IMG/VR virus record: IMGVR_UViG_3300042731_004498 | Coordinates: 1-30,430 of that record | Source: a virus | DNA length: 30,430 bases | Direction: 5' to 3' (one strand) | Part shown: positions 13,157-21,316 of the stretch, one piece after another | How the letters are laid out: each line of letters begins with the position of its first letter | Numbering within the stretch: position 1 is the stretch's first letter | The notes under the pieces: model-generated | Database searches by the model: none | Seen by the model: only the letters and a program-made list of their open reading frames with translations | Told to the model about the DNA's origin: nothing | Program-made: the position numbers and the translations under genes

Positions 13157-14292
13157 TGGGTCAGGATCGTGTTCAAGGGGACCAGGGTCAGGGTTGTCAT
13201 TTCGCCGCCGGGCTTGTCGGCGATAAAATCGCACGCGACGATCAGGCCCTTGGAGTCGATGTCGAGGGCATCGATCTTGATCTCGGCGATTGTGTCGCAG
13301 GCATACAGGGTCGCCGGGGTAGTCGGGCCGTAGCGTTGCCCGTGGCCCGGCACGTTCAGCGTGATTACTTCGGCGCCCGAGTTGCGCAGGTTCATCTCCC
13401 GGATCGCGCGATCCTCGGCATCCTTCGCCGACTTGATCTCATCGTCGGAGAGGATCAGGGTTTTCCGGTGGGCGAAACTCCCGCCGATGCCATTGGCCCC
13501 GTCGCCGTCGCTCACAACCCCGCGGAGCTTCGTCACGCGTCGGCCATAGTTGGCCGAATCGCCGCGCATCGCGCCCACGACCGTGATCCGCGAGTAGCGC
13601 TCGGCGATCGATTCGGTGAGCTCGGCCTCGATCACGTTGCCCCGGAAACCGCTTCCGGTCAGCGGGAGCCGAAACGCATACTGTGATTCTTGCTCGTAAT
13701 TTGGAAGCCCGATTACGAAACTGTAGCCATCGGCGGTCGACCAGCCGAGGAGTTGCGCCGGTTCGAGCCAACTGGCCAACACATCCCAACGGGACTGGCC
13801 CGGCTCGACCTTTTTCGGCGCCTTGCTCCGGTCGAATACGACCGGCGGTTCGCCGTAGGCGGCCGCCACATGCGCCCGTTTGCCCCGGAGCCGGGTGCGG
13901 TTATCCGCGTTGGAGAAGCCAACTTCGGTGAACCACGGCCCGATGGCGGCCTCGGCGAGCGACTGAAGCGTTTGCAGACCGCGGAACGTGGTTAGGGGCA
14001 TCGACTCATCGACGAGCCGGCCGCCTTTGTCGCGCCCGCTGATACTGAGCCGCGTTCCGTCGCGGCCCACACGGCGCCGGCGCTCATCGACATAGCCGGT
14101 CAGGATCCGGGTGCCGTCGATCGACACCTGGATTTCGGCATCGGGAGGCACGAGCTCGGCGGCCTCGGTCGAATAGGGCGAAAGCTCGAGCTCGAAATCG
14201 TCGGCCGGACTGAGCATGTCGCACGTGATCCGGTAGCGTTGCCAGCGCTCGATCACCTTGCCCCCGGCCTTGATGTCGATCTGGTGTTTCAC
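13153..14292 (-). CDS. Baseplate hub protein (Mu gpP-like)
   Basis: 379 aa. GTG 14292 overlaps the upstream stop as GTGA. It has the gpP/gpD hub layout: an N-terminal beta-barrel (VSIDGTRILTGYVDERRRRVGRDG), then SISGRDKGGRLVDESMPLTTFRGLQTLQSLAEAAIGPW, which matches the conserved ISGRD...LVD step of these hubs. A third domain (DVLASWLEPAQLLGWSTADGYSFVIG) and C-terminal strands end in LDIDSKGLIVACDFI. Such hubs trimerise between tape measure/N protein and the spike. Its neighbours, N upstream and the gp45-like spike downstream, are as in Mu. Confidence 0.8.
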   Translation of the reverse strand: MKHQIDIKAGGKVIERWQRYRITCDMLSPADDFELELSPYSTEAAELVPPDAEIQVSIDGTRILTGYVDERRRRVGRDGTRLSISGRDKGGRLVDESMPLTTFRGLQTLQSLAEAAIGPWFTEVGFSNADNRTRLRGKRAHVAAAYGEPPVVFDRSKAPKKVEPGQSRWDVLASWLEPAQLLGWSTADGYSFVIGLPNYEQESQYAFRLPLTGSGFRGNVIEAELTESIAERYSRITVVGAMRGDSANYGRRVTKLRGVVSDGDGANGIGGSFAHRKTLILSDDEIKSAKDAEDRAIREMNLRNSGAEVITLNVPGHGQRYGPTTPATLYACDTIAEIKIDALDIDSKGLIVACDFIADKPGGEMTTLTLVPLNTILTQ

Positions 14293-15170
14293 GGAACCTC
14301 GATCGTGATCACGGTGCCGGCGACAACAAGCCCGGGGTTCGGGATGTCGTTGAGCTCGAGGAGCCGCTCGCACTTCGCGAGGGCATCGGCGCCCCCATAG
14401 AGTCGCTGGCAAATTGAGATGAGCGGCTCATCCGTCGGCACGGTGTAGGTGGTCAATTTCGGGGCGGTCGAAACGTAGAACGCCGCCAGGTTGCGGAGAT
14501 TGTTGTGCAACCGAGTAATCGACCGTACCAGGGGGTAATTGGCGACATCGGCGGCGAGCTCGAGGCTATCGGCGAGATCCTGGATTTTGTTGGCCATCTC
14601 GGCGACCTCGAGATTGACCTGACGCGCATAGAGCTCGGTGGAGTCGCTCCAGGAATCGGCAAGCTCACTTGCCTCGGTCGGCACGGTCGAGCTCGTGCCG
14701 GCGGCGGCAAGCGCGGCATCGGCCTCGGCGGCGGCCGCATAGACATTGGCGAGCTCATCCTCGCCGGCGATCTCGACAAACGTCACGCCCTCGGAGGCAT
14801 CCTCGATGAATGTGCAACTGATGGTCACGTAGTCCCGATCGGCGCCGCTTGCCGCGACGCGCACGCCGCGCGGTCTTGCGAGGTACGTGCCGAAAAGCGG
14901 ATGCGTGAAGCGGTAGGCCTTACCCTCGGCGACCACGAGCAAAAACTCGGCGACGCGCGTCAGCACTTCCGGGGGGATAAAAACCAGCGTGCACGCGGTT
15001 TCGCGCGGCACGGCGCCCATGTCCTCGAGACTGGCGCCGTCGACGTTCGGATACTCGTGCTGTGCCAGCGTGCGCGAAAAATCGTCCGACGTATCCAGGA
15101 TATCGAGCGGAATTCCGGCCCACTCAGCATCGAGGAGCTGAACCTCGAACTCGTCGACGGTGACCGCCAT
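14289..15170 (-). CDS. DNA circularisation / tail protein N (Mu gpN-like) with LysM-like end
   Basis: 293 aa. ATG 15170 overlaps the tape-measure stop as TAATG. Residues about 5-110 match the DNA-circularisation N-terminal domain of Mu gpN: ILDTSDDFSRTLAQHEYPNVDGASLEDMG, then a VFIPP...VAEFLLVVAEGKAYRFTHPLFGTY segment and FIED. The middle is Ala-rich and helical. Residues about 238-293 (TYTVPTDEPLISICQRLYG, LLELNDIPNPGLVVAGTVITI) form a LysM-like module, common in baseplate proteins. It links tape measure and hub. Confidence 0.8.
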   Translation of the reverse strand: MAVTVDEFEVQLLDAEWAGIPLDILDTSDDFSRTLAQHEYPNVDGASLEDMGAVPRETACTLVFIPPEVLTRVAEFLLVVAEGKAYRFTHPLFGTYLARPRGVRVAASGADRDYVTISCTFIEDASEGVTFVEIAGEDELANVYAAAAEADAALAAAGTSSTVPTEASELADSWSDSTELYARQVNLEVAEMANKIQDLADSLELAADVANYPLVRSITRLHNNLRNLAAFYVSTAPKLTTYTVPTDEPLISICQRLYGGADALAKCERLLELNDIPNPGLVVAGTVITIEVP

Positions 15171-16981
15171 TACATGCCTCCCTTGCGCTCGATCTTTGTT
15201 TCGGCGGCGAGCTCGGGCGGTACCTTGATCTGGACATCGACTTTGACCTCTTGCGGTCTCAGTGCCGGGTGGATCCCGGGCGCGGCCGTCGCACCCTCGA
15301 GCGCGCCGGCCTGCTGTTTCTCCCACTCCTTGATCTTCGCCGCCTCCTCGCGGAGTCGCGCGGCGTGCTTGCGTTCGCCGGCGGCAAACATCCCGCCATA
15401 GTCGGCGAACATGCCCCGGGCCATTCCGAGTTTTTGTAGGCCCTCGGCGATAAAGGCCTCTTTCTCGAGCTGTTTCGCCCGCATCATGCGCGAGGCCGCG
15501 GCCCCGGTGGGATCGTACTTGCCGGCGCGTACCGTCGTATCTTCGATCCCGGCGAGATAGTCGGAGGCTCCGGTGTACTCATCGATCACGCTACCGATCC
15601 CGTAGCCGATGCCGCCGGCAATCGTTGCGTTGAGCGCACCGCGCGCATAGCCCCCCATCTTGGAGCGCTTTCCTTGCGACTGGCCGCGGCTTTTCGCGCT
15701 CCGGCCCCGGCCGCGCCCGCCGGCACCGAAACCTCCAACCCCGCCGCCGCCCATGCCGAGGAGCGCGAGCAAGTGCGGTGAGACTTTGGCCGTGGCGATC
15801 GCGGCCAGCGTGAGCTTGAGATTGTCGGCCAGCACGCCAAGGATATCGGCGACGGTCTCGAGGGCTCGAGCGAATTTCTCGATTCGCTCCGGGGTGAATA
15901 GACGCGCGATCGTGTTTTTCATCCGCTCCCAAGACCGATTCATCCGGGCCACGGAGCTCTGCTGGTAGGTGGCATAATCCTCGGCAACCGCTTTTGATCT
16001 GAGGCCGGCTTGCGTGAGCTCGTCGACCTTATCGACGTTCTCCGTCAACATCTTGAGCGCACGCGCGCCCTCGGCGCGGCCCATCGCCTTGAGCATTTTT
16101 TCGATGTCCTTCCCGCCTTTTGAGCGGGCGATGTCCTTCACGATCTCTTGAATCGTGCGGGCTTGCTTTAGGCGCTTGCCCGTTTTCGGATCGGTTTTGT
16201 AGGTGAAAACCTCGACGCCGGTCGCCTTCTTGATCTCCTTGGACTTCTTGAGAAACGCCGTCATCATGCCCATGAAACCGGTCGCGGCCTCGGAACCACT
16301 GCCGAAACCTTGCCTGACGACCTGCATCGCAGCACCGAGATCGGCCAGGCCCTCAACCCCGACCTTGCCGAATTCGGGAAATTGCGAGCCAAGGCTTGCC
16401 ATGAGAGTAGAGAGCTCGCGGAGCTCGATCGCGCCGGCCTTGCCCTGCGAGAGAAGCACGGAGAAGGCTTGCTCGAAATCCTTGGGATCGATCTTGAGAT
16501 TCTGCCGCAACGCCGCGGCGGTGCCAGCGATGTCCTCCATTTCGGCGCCGGAGGCCGCGGCGACCTTCGCGAATGTTGTGAGCGCCGCTTGCGCGGTATC
16601 CATTTCGCCGGTCAGCGAAACGAATTGCGCCACGCCGCCGAGGAGCTTATCCGAGGCGACTCCGGTTGTATCGCCCATGTCTCGGAGCCGCTTGCGCAGA
16701 GTCGCGGTTTCCGCGGCGGTCATGCCCGATTGAATGCGCAAGCGGAGTAGGCGCTCCTCGAATTGCTTGACATCTCTCGCGGCCATAGCGAGGCCGGCGG
16801 CGCCGCCGAATCCGGCGAGCTGACCGAGGCTCCGCGTCACGCCCGAAAAAGCCTTCTTCAGATCCCGGCTCGATTTTCGTCCGAATCGATTTAGCTTTTC
16901 ACGTGCGCGACGGAGCCCGGCGTCGAGCTTGCGCGACCGGGCGCCGATCTCTATGTTTGCGGGCCGCGAGCCTCGAGGCAC
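15170..16981 (-). CDS. Tail tape-measure protein
   Basis: 603 aa. GTG 16981 is supported by AGGAAGG at 7 nt. The N-terminus is a charged helix (KLDAGLRRAREKLNRFGRKSSRDLKKAF). Residues about 65-260 are the phage-minor-tail/TP901-type core (VKQFEERLLRLRIQSGM, then GVAQFVSLTG, TFAKVAAASGAEMEDIAGT). A hydrophobic Gly/Ala stretch and a Gly/Arg-rich linker with GGGGVGGFGAGGRGRGR (about 425-450) follow, then a helical C-terminus with EKEAFIAEGLQKLGMARGM. Its length implies a tail near 90 nm by the usual 1.5 angstrom per residue rule. It starts 82 bases inside the tail of the -1 chaperone frame. Identity is strong. Confidence 0.8.
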   Translation of the reverse strand: MPRGSRPANIEIGARSRKLDAGLRRAREKLNRFGRKSSRDLKKAFSGVTRSLGQLAGFGGAAGLAMAARDVKQFEERLLRLRIQSGMTAAETATLRKRLRDMGDTTGVASDKLLGGVAQFVSLTGEMDTAQAALTTFAKVAAASGAEMEDIAGTAAALRQNLKIDPKDFEQAFSVLLSQGKAGAIELRELSTLMASLGSQFPEFGKVGVEGLADLGAAMQVVRQGFGSGSEAATGFMGMMTAFLKKSKEIKKATGVEVFTYKTDPKTGKRLKQARTIQEIVKDIARSKGGKDIEKMLKAMGRAEGARALKMLTENVDKVDELTQAGLRSKAVAEDYATYQQSSVARMNRSWERMKNTIARLFTPERIEKFARALETVADILGVLADNLKLTLAAIATAKVSPHLLALLGMGGGGVGGFGAGGRGRGRSAKSRGQSQGKRSKMGGYARGALNATIAGGIGYGIGSVIDEYTGASDYLAGIEDTTVRAGKYDPTGAAASRMMRAKQLEKEAFIAEGLQKLGMARGMFADYGGMFAAGERKHAARLREEAAKIKEWEKQQAGALEGATAAPGIHPALRPQEVKVDVQIKVPPELAAETKIERKGGM

Positions 16982-17668
16982 GTGATTTCCTTCCTACGAA
17001 GACCCCGCGTTTGGCGATCTTCGTTCCTTTGGCTTTCGGTTTCGCTTCGATCCAGATCGTCATGTACTCGAGGAGTTGCCAGTCGGTCAGGTCGACGGCG
17101 GGTTGTCCAAAGTAAGCAAAAAGCTCGCGAGCGCGCGTGACCCGAAACTGGTCAAGTTGGCCACGTGCTTTTTTTTTACGGCCTCGGCGATCGCCCGATA
17201 GGTCTCCGGATCGAGCTCCCAGGGATCGGGATCGACTGATGCGCGAAAATCGCCATAGTCCGAAAACAGGATGTCGCATTCTGTTTCCGAAAGAAGATCC
17301 CGGAGCTCGAGGGAATCCTCGGCGAACGGCCGCGGGTAGGGTTCGCCGTTGCCGCCGAGCTCGGGTTCGAGATCGCGCATCGCGAGCGAGAGAACCTCCC
17401 ACGCGACCGCTTGCTCGAGGTCGGAATAGCTGCGGAGCTCGACCGGGATCCCGAGGTCGTTGAGCCGCGCGCACGCCTGGGCAACCGCCTGATCCTCCTC
17501 GATACCCGTGAGCAAACGCCAGCCGAACGGCTCGCCGGTGTCCGGGAGCTTGCCTTTGCCCGTCAGGCGGCGCCCACGGCGCAAGCGAGCGAGCGCCGAG
17601 GCCGCTTGGACCTCGGCCTCCGGCGCCTTGGCGAGCTCGTGCGCTCGCCTCATGGTGCGATCGCGCAT
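16899..17668 (-). CDS. Predicted -1 frameshift product of the tail-assembly chaperone (GT-type fusion)
   Basis: Ribosomes slipping back one base at A AAA AAG (17168-17174) would leave the 193-aa frame after residue 167 and continue in a frame open to 16899, adding about 89 residues (ARGQLDQFRVTRARELFAYF, then QPAVDLTDWQLLEYMTIWIE). That extension is helical and hydrophilic, then very basic. The total is about 256 aa. In lambda G/GT and most long-tailed phages the chaperone pair upstream of the tape measure is made this way, and the location here is exactly the same. The last 28 codons overlap the tape-measure start. The product is inferred from the sequence. Confidence 0.6.
17087..17668 (-). 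CDS. Tail-assembly chaperone (lambda G-like role), unshifted product
   Basis: 193 aa, ATG 17668 (a second ATG in frame at 17653). No enzyme motif is present. The first half is basic and helical (EVQAASALARLRRGRRLTGKG) and the second acidic (EPELGGNGEPYPRPFAED, ELRDLLSETECDILFSDYGDF). It ends with a 26-residue tail after the AAAAAAAAAG run. It sits between the tail tube and the tape measure, where tail-assembly chaperones are always found, and contains the slippery site at its 3' end. Function rests on position and frameshift architecture, as these proteins diverge quickly. Confidence 0.7.
   Translation of the reverse strand: MRDRTMRRAHELAKAPEAEVQAASALARLRRGRRLTGKGKLPDTGEPFGWRLLTGIEEDQAVAQACARLNDLGIPVELRSYSDLEQAVAWEVLSLAMRDLEPELGGNGEPYPRPFAEDSLELRDLLSETECDILFSDYGDFRASVDPDPWELDPETYRAIAEAVKKKHVANLTSFGSRALASFLLTLDNPPST
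17138..17177 (-). promoter_or_regulatory. Programmed -1 frameshift signal: A AAA AAG plus stem-loop
   Basis: Nine A residues (minus strand, 17177-17169) followed by G contain A AAA AAG in the right phase for the zero frame: GTA AAA AAA AAG CAC. This is the same heptamer as in E. coli dnaX, one of the most shift-prone bacterial sequences. Thirteen bases after it, TGACC-AGTTTCG-GGTCA (17138-17154) can form a 5-bp hairpin, and CTCGCGAG follows. It is the longest mononucleotide run I noticed in the window. Confidence 0.65.
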
Positions 17669-17671
17669 GGC

Positions 17672-18070
17672 CTACGTGGGCTGAATCTCGGGGTAATGGT
17701 CGAGGCAGAGGATCTTGACGCGGTAGATCGATTCGCCGTCCGCGTTGTGGCCCTTGCCAACCTCGGTGATCTTCGAGTCCTCGCACCGGTAGCGAAGCCC
17801 CCCATCGTTCTCCTCGTAGACCAGGAGAAACTCGGTCTTTGCTCGCTTGAGTCCGTGCCAGTCGATCTCCGGTGGGTTGATCGCCTTCACTTCGAGATCG
17901 ATCTCGTAATCGGAAACGCCCGACTTGTGGCCGAGCGCTTTCCGATTCCGGCGCATGGTCTTGACGACTTCGGCGCCGGGATCGGTGTCGGAGATGTCGA
18001 GCGACATGACCGTTTGGAGCTCCTGGCCGTTGATCGAGATGAACGCGATTTCTATGACTTCACGTGCCAC
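17672..18070 (-). CDS. Tail tube protein (Mu gpM position)
   Basis: 132 aa, GTG 18070. The protein is beta-rich with FISINGQELQTVMSLDISDTDPG at the start, then a GHKSGVSDYEIDLEVKAINPPEIDWH strand pair and a C-terminal pair with FLLVYEENDGGLRYRCEDSKI, ending KILCLDHYPEIQP. These elements fit the small tail-tube fold, whose members start with a beta hairpin and carry D.S.....VKTMRR-type loops. It lies between the sheath and the chaperone gene, exactly where phage Mu encodes its tube. The assignment rests on position and fold pattern more than on a motif. Confidence 0.7.
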   Translation of the reverse strand: MAREVIEIAFISINGQELQTVMSLDISDTDPGAEVVKTMRRNRKALGHKSGVSDYEIDLEVKAINPPEIDWHGLKRAKTEFLLVYEENDGGLRYRCEDSKITEVGKGHNADGESIYRVKILCLDHYPEIQPT

Positions 18071-18080
18071 GGGTAACCCC

Positions 18081-19502
18081 CTACTCCACGATCAGGTTCA
18101 TAACGTTGACAGTTTGATTGAGCGGCGCGACAACTGCCGCCGGCACCGCTTGCACGAGCCGATCGGTGACGACCGGATCGGTTTCGACCACGAGCTCGGC
18201 GGCGTGATCGTCGATGTTGTGCCAGATCTCGAGATCCTCGAGCTGGTACATGACATCCAACGTCACCGAACGCACATCCTTGGCCGTGCGCTCGGTCTTC
18301 TTGGCGCGCGGGAAGTGCAGCGCTTGGGCGATGTCGATTTGGCGCGCGCCGTAGTAGAACGAGCGGCCGATCGTGTAGTCGAGCATGGTGTAGAACGGGA
18401 CCGCATTGTAGGTGACTTGCGTCGTGACCGCCCTGACGATCTTCGCCTCGGTCTGCGCTTCGTTGGTCGAAAGCATGAACAGACCGCCGCCGATCCCGCT
18501 CTCGAGCTCGGCGTTTGTCGGGATGTCCGCTTTCTCGGGAAGGTAGAGACTCGGGAGCGCTACGTCATTCCAAGGCAAAGCCGGGTCCGGCTCGGCCGCG
18601 AGCATGGTGCCGATGTAGGCTGCGATCTCGCTCGGTGTATTCCGAAAGCCCTCCGCGCTGACTACCATCTGGCGCCAGTCATCGGCGGCGGTCGCGAGGG
18701 CCTGTTGCGTGGCCAGGGTTCCGCGTCCGGCCATGAGGCAATGCCGCCAGCGCTTCGTGGTCGCTTCCCAACAGGTCGCGATATGATCGGCGCAATCGGC
18801 GATGTCTCCGGCTTTGTTGTTGGCCGTGACCACGACATCGTAGTCTTTGTCCTCGAGGAGATCGAGACTGGCCGTGATGTCGACCGTGCCGGCGCCGGCG
18901 ACTCCGGCCGCGGCGACCACGGTCACGCCGCCTACGGTGCTGATCACGTCGATTTCGACTTCGGCGCCGTTCTCGCCGGTGTGTACCGCGGTAGTCGTGA
19001 CTACGTTCGAGGCCGCCGCCGAGGTCACCGGGAGCTCGGCGATGAGCTCGTCGATCGCGTCATCAATGGCCGTGGCGATGTCCGCTTGGAGATCGCCGTT
19101 GGCGACGGCCACGCGGATGTCGCGCCCGGAAATCCGGATGTGGATCTCGCCCGCTTCGCTCGCGGTGCCCGTGACCGTGATCGTGTTCGTCTGCGCGGTG
19201 CCGGCCGGATCGGCGATCCCGATCGCCCAGATCTCCGGGGCCTTGCCGTAGTCTCGGGTTGCCTTCATCGCCCACCGGCACATGAGGGCGAGCTCGGAGC
19301 CGGTGCCGAAGTAGGCATCGGCCTCGGCCTCGGAGAAAATCTCCTTGAGCTCGCCGGCGCTCGCCGACCCCGACGAATCGAGAATCCCGACGAGTACCAC
19401 GCGGGTGTCGAGCGCGACGAGCCCCCTCGCCGCGGCCGCATAGTTGAAATTGAAAAATCGCCCCGGGCGGCGGATGTTGCTCGCTACGTCATGATCGATC
19501 AT
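18081..19502 (-). CDS. Contractile tail sheath protein (Mu gpL-like)
   Basis: 473 aa, ATG 19502, three bases beyond the upstream stop. After an N-terminal arm (DHDVASNIRRPGRFFNFNYAAAARG) comes the conserved LVALDTRVVLVGI strand, then SGELALMCRWAMKATRDYGKAPEIWAIGI-type packing. An inserted Ig-like domain (residues about 105-230: TITVTGTASEAGEIHIRISG, AVANGDLQADIATAIDDAI, HTGENGAEVEIDV) is also found in Mu gpL. The C-terminal part (ALPSLYLPEKADIPTNAELE, then YYGARQIDIAQALHFPR) completes the fold. Its presence fixes the virion as a myovirus. Confidence 0.85.
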   Translation of the reverse strand: MIDHDVASNIRRPGRFFNFNYAAAARGLVALDTRVVLVGILDSSGSASAGELKEIFSEAEADAYFGTGSELALMCRWAMKATRDYGKAPEIWAIGIADPAGTAQTNTITVTGTASEAGEIHIRISGRDIRVAVANGDLQADIATAIDDAIDELIAELPVTSAAASNVVTTTAVHTGENGAEVEIDVISTVGGVTVVAAAGVAGAGTVDITASLDLLEDKDYDVVVTANNKAGDIADCADHIATCWEATTKRWRHCLMAGRGTLATQQALATAADDWRQMVVSAEGFRNTPSEIAAYIGTMLAAEPDPALPWNDVALPSLYLPEKADIPTNAELESGIGGGLFMLSTNEAQTEAKIVRAVTTQVTYNAVPFYTMLDYTIGRSFYYGARQIDIAQALHFPRAKKTERTAKDVRSVTLDVMYQLEDLEIWHNIDDHAAELVVETDPVVTDRLVQAVPAAVVAPLNQTVNVMNLIVE

Positions 19503-19504
19503 GG

Positions 19505-19774
19505 CTAGCCCTCCGGTGTGTCGCTCTTGCGGGGCGCGGCCACGCGTCGAGCCGGTTTCGGTTGCGCGAGCTCGGTCTCGACCACGAGCTCGAGATCGCC
19601 GCGGCGGATGGCGCGGCGGTAGAACGAGTGATTGGGAACCTCGACGATCTCATCGTGATAGATCATCGTCGGATCGCGGCCAGTCTTGCGATTGGGCCGA
19701 GCGCGCTTGCGCATCTTCGGGCACGGTCGGCCCTCGACGGCGGCGCGCACTTTCAAGGTTTTGGGTTTGCTCAT
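19505..19774 (-). CDS. DUF2635 family protein (Mu gp38-like)
   Basis: 89 aa. ATG 19774 overlaps the upstream stop as ATGA. The key pattern is EVPNHSFYRRAIRRGDLELV near residues 44-63, which corresponds to the V(P).S.YW.RRL..GD(L/V) signature of the small protein before the sheath in Mu-like phages. The N-terminus (MSKPKTLKVRAAVEGRPCPK) and C-terminus are basic. Its function in the family is not established. Confidence 0.7.
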   Translation of the reverse strand: MSKPKTLKVRAAVEGRPCPKMRKRARPNRKTGRDPTMIYHDEIVEVPNHSFYRRAIRRGDLELVVETELAQPKPARRVAAPRKSDTPEG

Positions 19775-20391
19775 GGTGCGATGTCCGTTCGTGATGTGGT
19801 GATCGGATCGATCGTGGCATCCTCTGCGTTGTTTACCTGCGTTTCGAGCTCGGCGTAATCGTCGGCATCGGCATCCGGTGCCGGGCGATTCGCGTCGAAA
19901 TCGACATCGTAGGACAGGCGCCAAACGGTTTCCTCGGCCGTGCGCAGCACAACGGCCTCGGCCGCCGGGAGCGCGAATCCGGCGCCATCGACGCCGAGCT
20001 CCTCGCCGAATAGCACATTGCGGATGTCCTCGATCAGTTGGTAGACGCCGGGATCGTCGTCGATGCCGTCGCCGCGATTGTGCTCCTCGGCGCCCCGATA
20101 GTTGGAGCAAACGACTAGGAGCTCAAGGGCCGCGTTCAGCGTGCTTTTGCGCTGACGGAGCGCGATGTCGGAATAGTCGCCGTCGCCGGTCGTCACGCCA
20201 ATCGCCGGGGTCCCGTTCTCCTTGAGCCGCCTGAGTTGCGGATCGTCCGCGGTTGGCGCCAGCGGCCCATTGTACGGGGTGACGAGCTTCACATAGCCAC
20301 CGGTCGCGCCGCCCGGCAAGGTCTCGGCAAGGAGCGCGGTTTCGAGCGCGGTGATCACCGCGTCTTCGTAGGATTTGCGAAGTGCGGTCAA
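19771..20391 (-). CDS. Mu gp37-like (DUF1834) tail protein, TTG start
   Basis: About 206 aa from TTG 20391. The start is supported by GAGG at 5 nt and by a TTGA overlap with the upstream stop; a longer in-frame ATG at 20565 would overlap the preceding gene by 178 bases. Features are TALRKSYEDAVITALETALL, NGTPAIGVTTGDGDYSD, STLNAALELLVVCSNYRGAEEHNRG, DDPGVYQLIEDIRNVLFGEELGVDG, and a VVLRTAEETVWRLSYDVDFD strand near the end, the arrangement of the gp37/tail-terminator-like family. It precedes the gp38 and sheath genes as in Mu and probably acts in tail completion. Confidence 0.75.
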   Translation of the reverse strand: MTALRKSYEDAVITALETALLAETLPGGATGGYVKLVTPYNGPLAPTADDPQLRRLKENGTPAIGVTTGDGDYSDIALRQRKSTLNAALELLVVCSNYRGAEEHNRGDGIDDDPGVYQLIEDIRNVLFGEELGVDGAGFALPAAEAVVLRTAEETVWRLSYDVDFDANRPAPDADADDYAELETQVNNAEDATIDPITTSRTDIAP

Positions 20392-20858
20392 AATCGCCTC
20401 GTAACGTGATCGAGAACGCGTTCCACCAATTCGCCCAGAAACTTTTCGCTCGCCCACATGTGGACGCGCGCCGGGATCTTGGCACCGCGCCCGACAATCC
20501 CGCCCTCCTGGTGCACGCCCGACCACGGAATGCGCGAGATCGCTCGAATGAATTTCGGCCCCCATTCGATGTCAAACTGCATCCGAAGTTGCCCGAGAGT
20601 CGCCCGGGCGAGCTTGCGGCGCCATTTCTTGCCGCCCGGGGATTGCCGTTGCTGGCGGCGTTTGGCTTGCGTGGCCGGCGCCAGCGGCTCCCAGGCGCCG
20701 TCAGGGCCTTGCCGTTTGCGGCCGGTCTCGCGGATGTCGGCTTTGAGCTCCGGCGCACTCTGGCGCCATACGGACGTGAGATTGCGCGCCCGCCGGCTGG
20801 TTTCCGAGAATGCTCGATTGAGATCCTCGAGGTCGAGATCGAAGGTCGGCTCGATCAC
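20388..20858 (-). CDS. Virion morphogenesis protein (Mu gpG-like)
   Basis: 156 aa; GTG 20858 overlaps the upstream stop as GTGA. An N-terminal helix (LDLEDLNRAFSETSRRARNLTSVWRQSAPELKADIRE) is followed by a basic middle with DGAWEPLAPATQAKRR, a segment typical of this family (G..W..L...T...K). The IHQ-type core is near residue 117 (SGVHQEGGIVGRGAKIPARVHMWAS). Members are tail-completion or head-tail joining factors. It stands between the gp36- and gp37-like genes; in Mu, G is found earlier, next to F. Confidence 0.75.
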   Translation of the reverse strand: MIEPTFDLDLEDLNRAFSETSRRARNLTSVWRQSAPELKADIRETGRKRQGPDGAWEPLAPATQAKRRQQRQSPGGKKWRRKLARATLGQLRMQFDIEWGPKFIRAISRIPWSGVHQEGGIVGRGAKIPARVHMWASEKFLGELVERVLDHVTRRF

Positions 20859-21313
20859 CAGAACCCCTTGAGTGATTCCCGGGTGACCGTGGTCGCGTCC
20901 CCGTCGGAATCCGTGAGCGTCGAGCGGTCGCCGGTAGTCGCGGTGACCGCGGAGGATTTGGCCGGGGGCGGGTCGACGCCGGGGTTGATCCGGCCCTCGC
21001 TCACGCCCTCGAGCCAGTCGCGGTGTTGGTCGTACTTGACCTGTGCGCGATCGTCGAGGCAGTCGCGATTATCCTTCAGGATGTAGACCGCGACATCCGC
21101 CGTCACGCGGCGGATCACGTCTGACGGCTCGTCGAGCGGAACCTCATAGCGCCGGGCAAGATAGCCGTCGATCCAGCGCGAAGCGTCATTGATCGCCTCG
21201 GCTAGCACGGTCGCATCGGCCGTGCCGTCAGCGTCGAGATCGGCCAGTTGGACTAGCTTTGCCGCCCCCCCGGCCGCCCGCTCGAGATCGGATTGCGAGC
21301 AGTAGTCGGCCAT
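20855..21313 (-). CDS. DUF1320 head-tail connector (Mu gp36-like)
   Basis: 152 aa, ATG 21313. It starts ADYCSQSDLERAAGGAAKLVQLAD, then AINDASRWIDGYLARRYEVPLDEPSDVIRRVTADVAVYILKDN. The DA...IDGYLA.RY.VPL pattern and the downstream VA.Y.L helix are the hallmarks of the DUF1320/gp36 family, all-helical proteins that join the portal to the tail. The C-terminal 40 residues (DPPPAKSSAVTATTGDRSTL) are low-complexity and may be disordered. The call is strong. Confidence 0.8.
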   Translation of the reverse strand: MADYCSQSDLERAAGGAAKLVQLADLDADGTADATVLAEAINDASRWIDGYLARRYEVPLDEPSDVIRRVTADVAVYILKDNRDCLDDRAQVKYDQHRDWLEGVSEGRINPGVDPPPAKSSAVTATTGDRSTLTDSDGDATTVTRESLKGFW

Positions 21314-21316
21314 AGG

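Noticed and set aside
17925-19508. Long open frame on the plus strand opposite the sheath gene
   Set aside because: It is antisense to a well-identified sheath gene; in GC-rich DNA the complementary frame often stays open. Its Arg/Asp/Gly-rich composition matches no family and it has no ribosome site.
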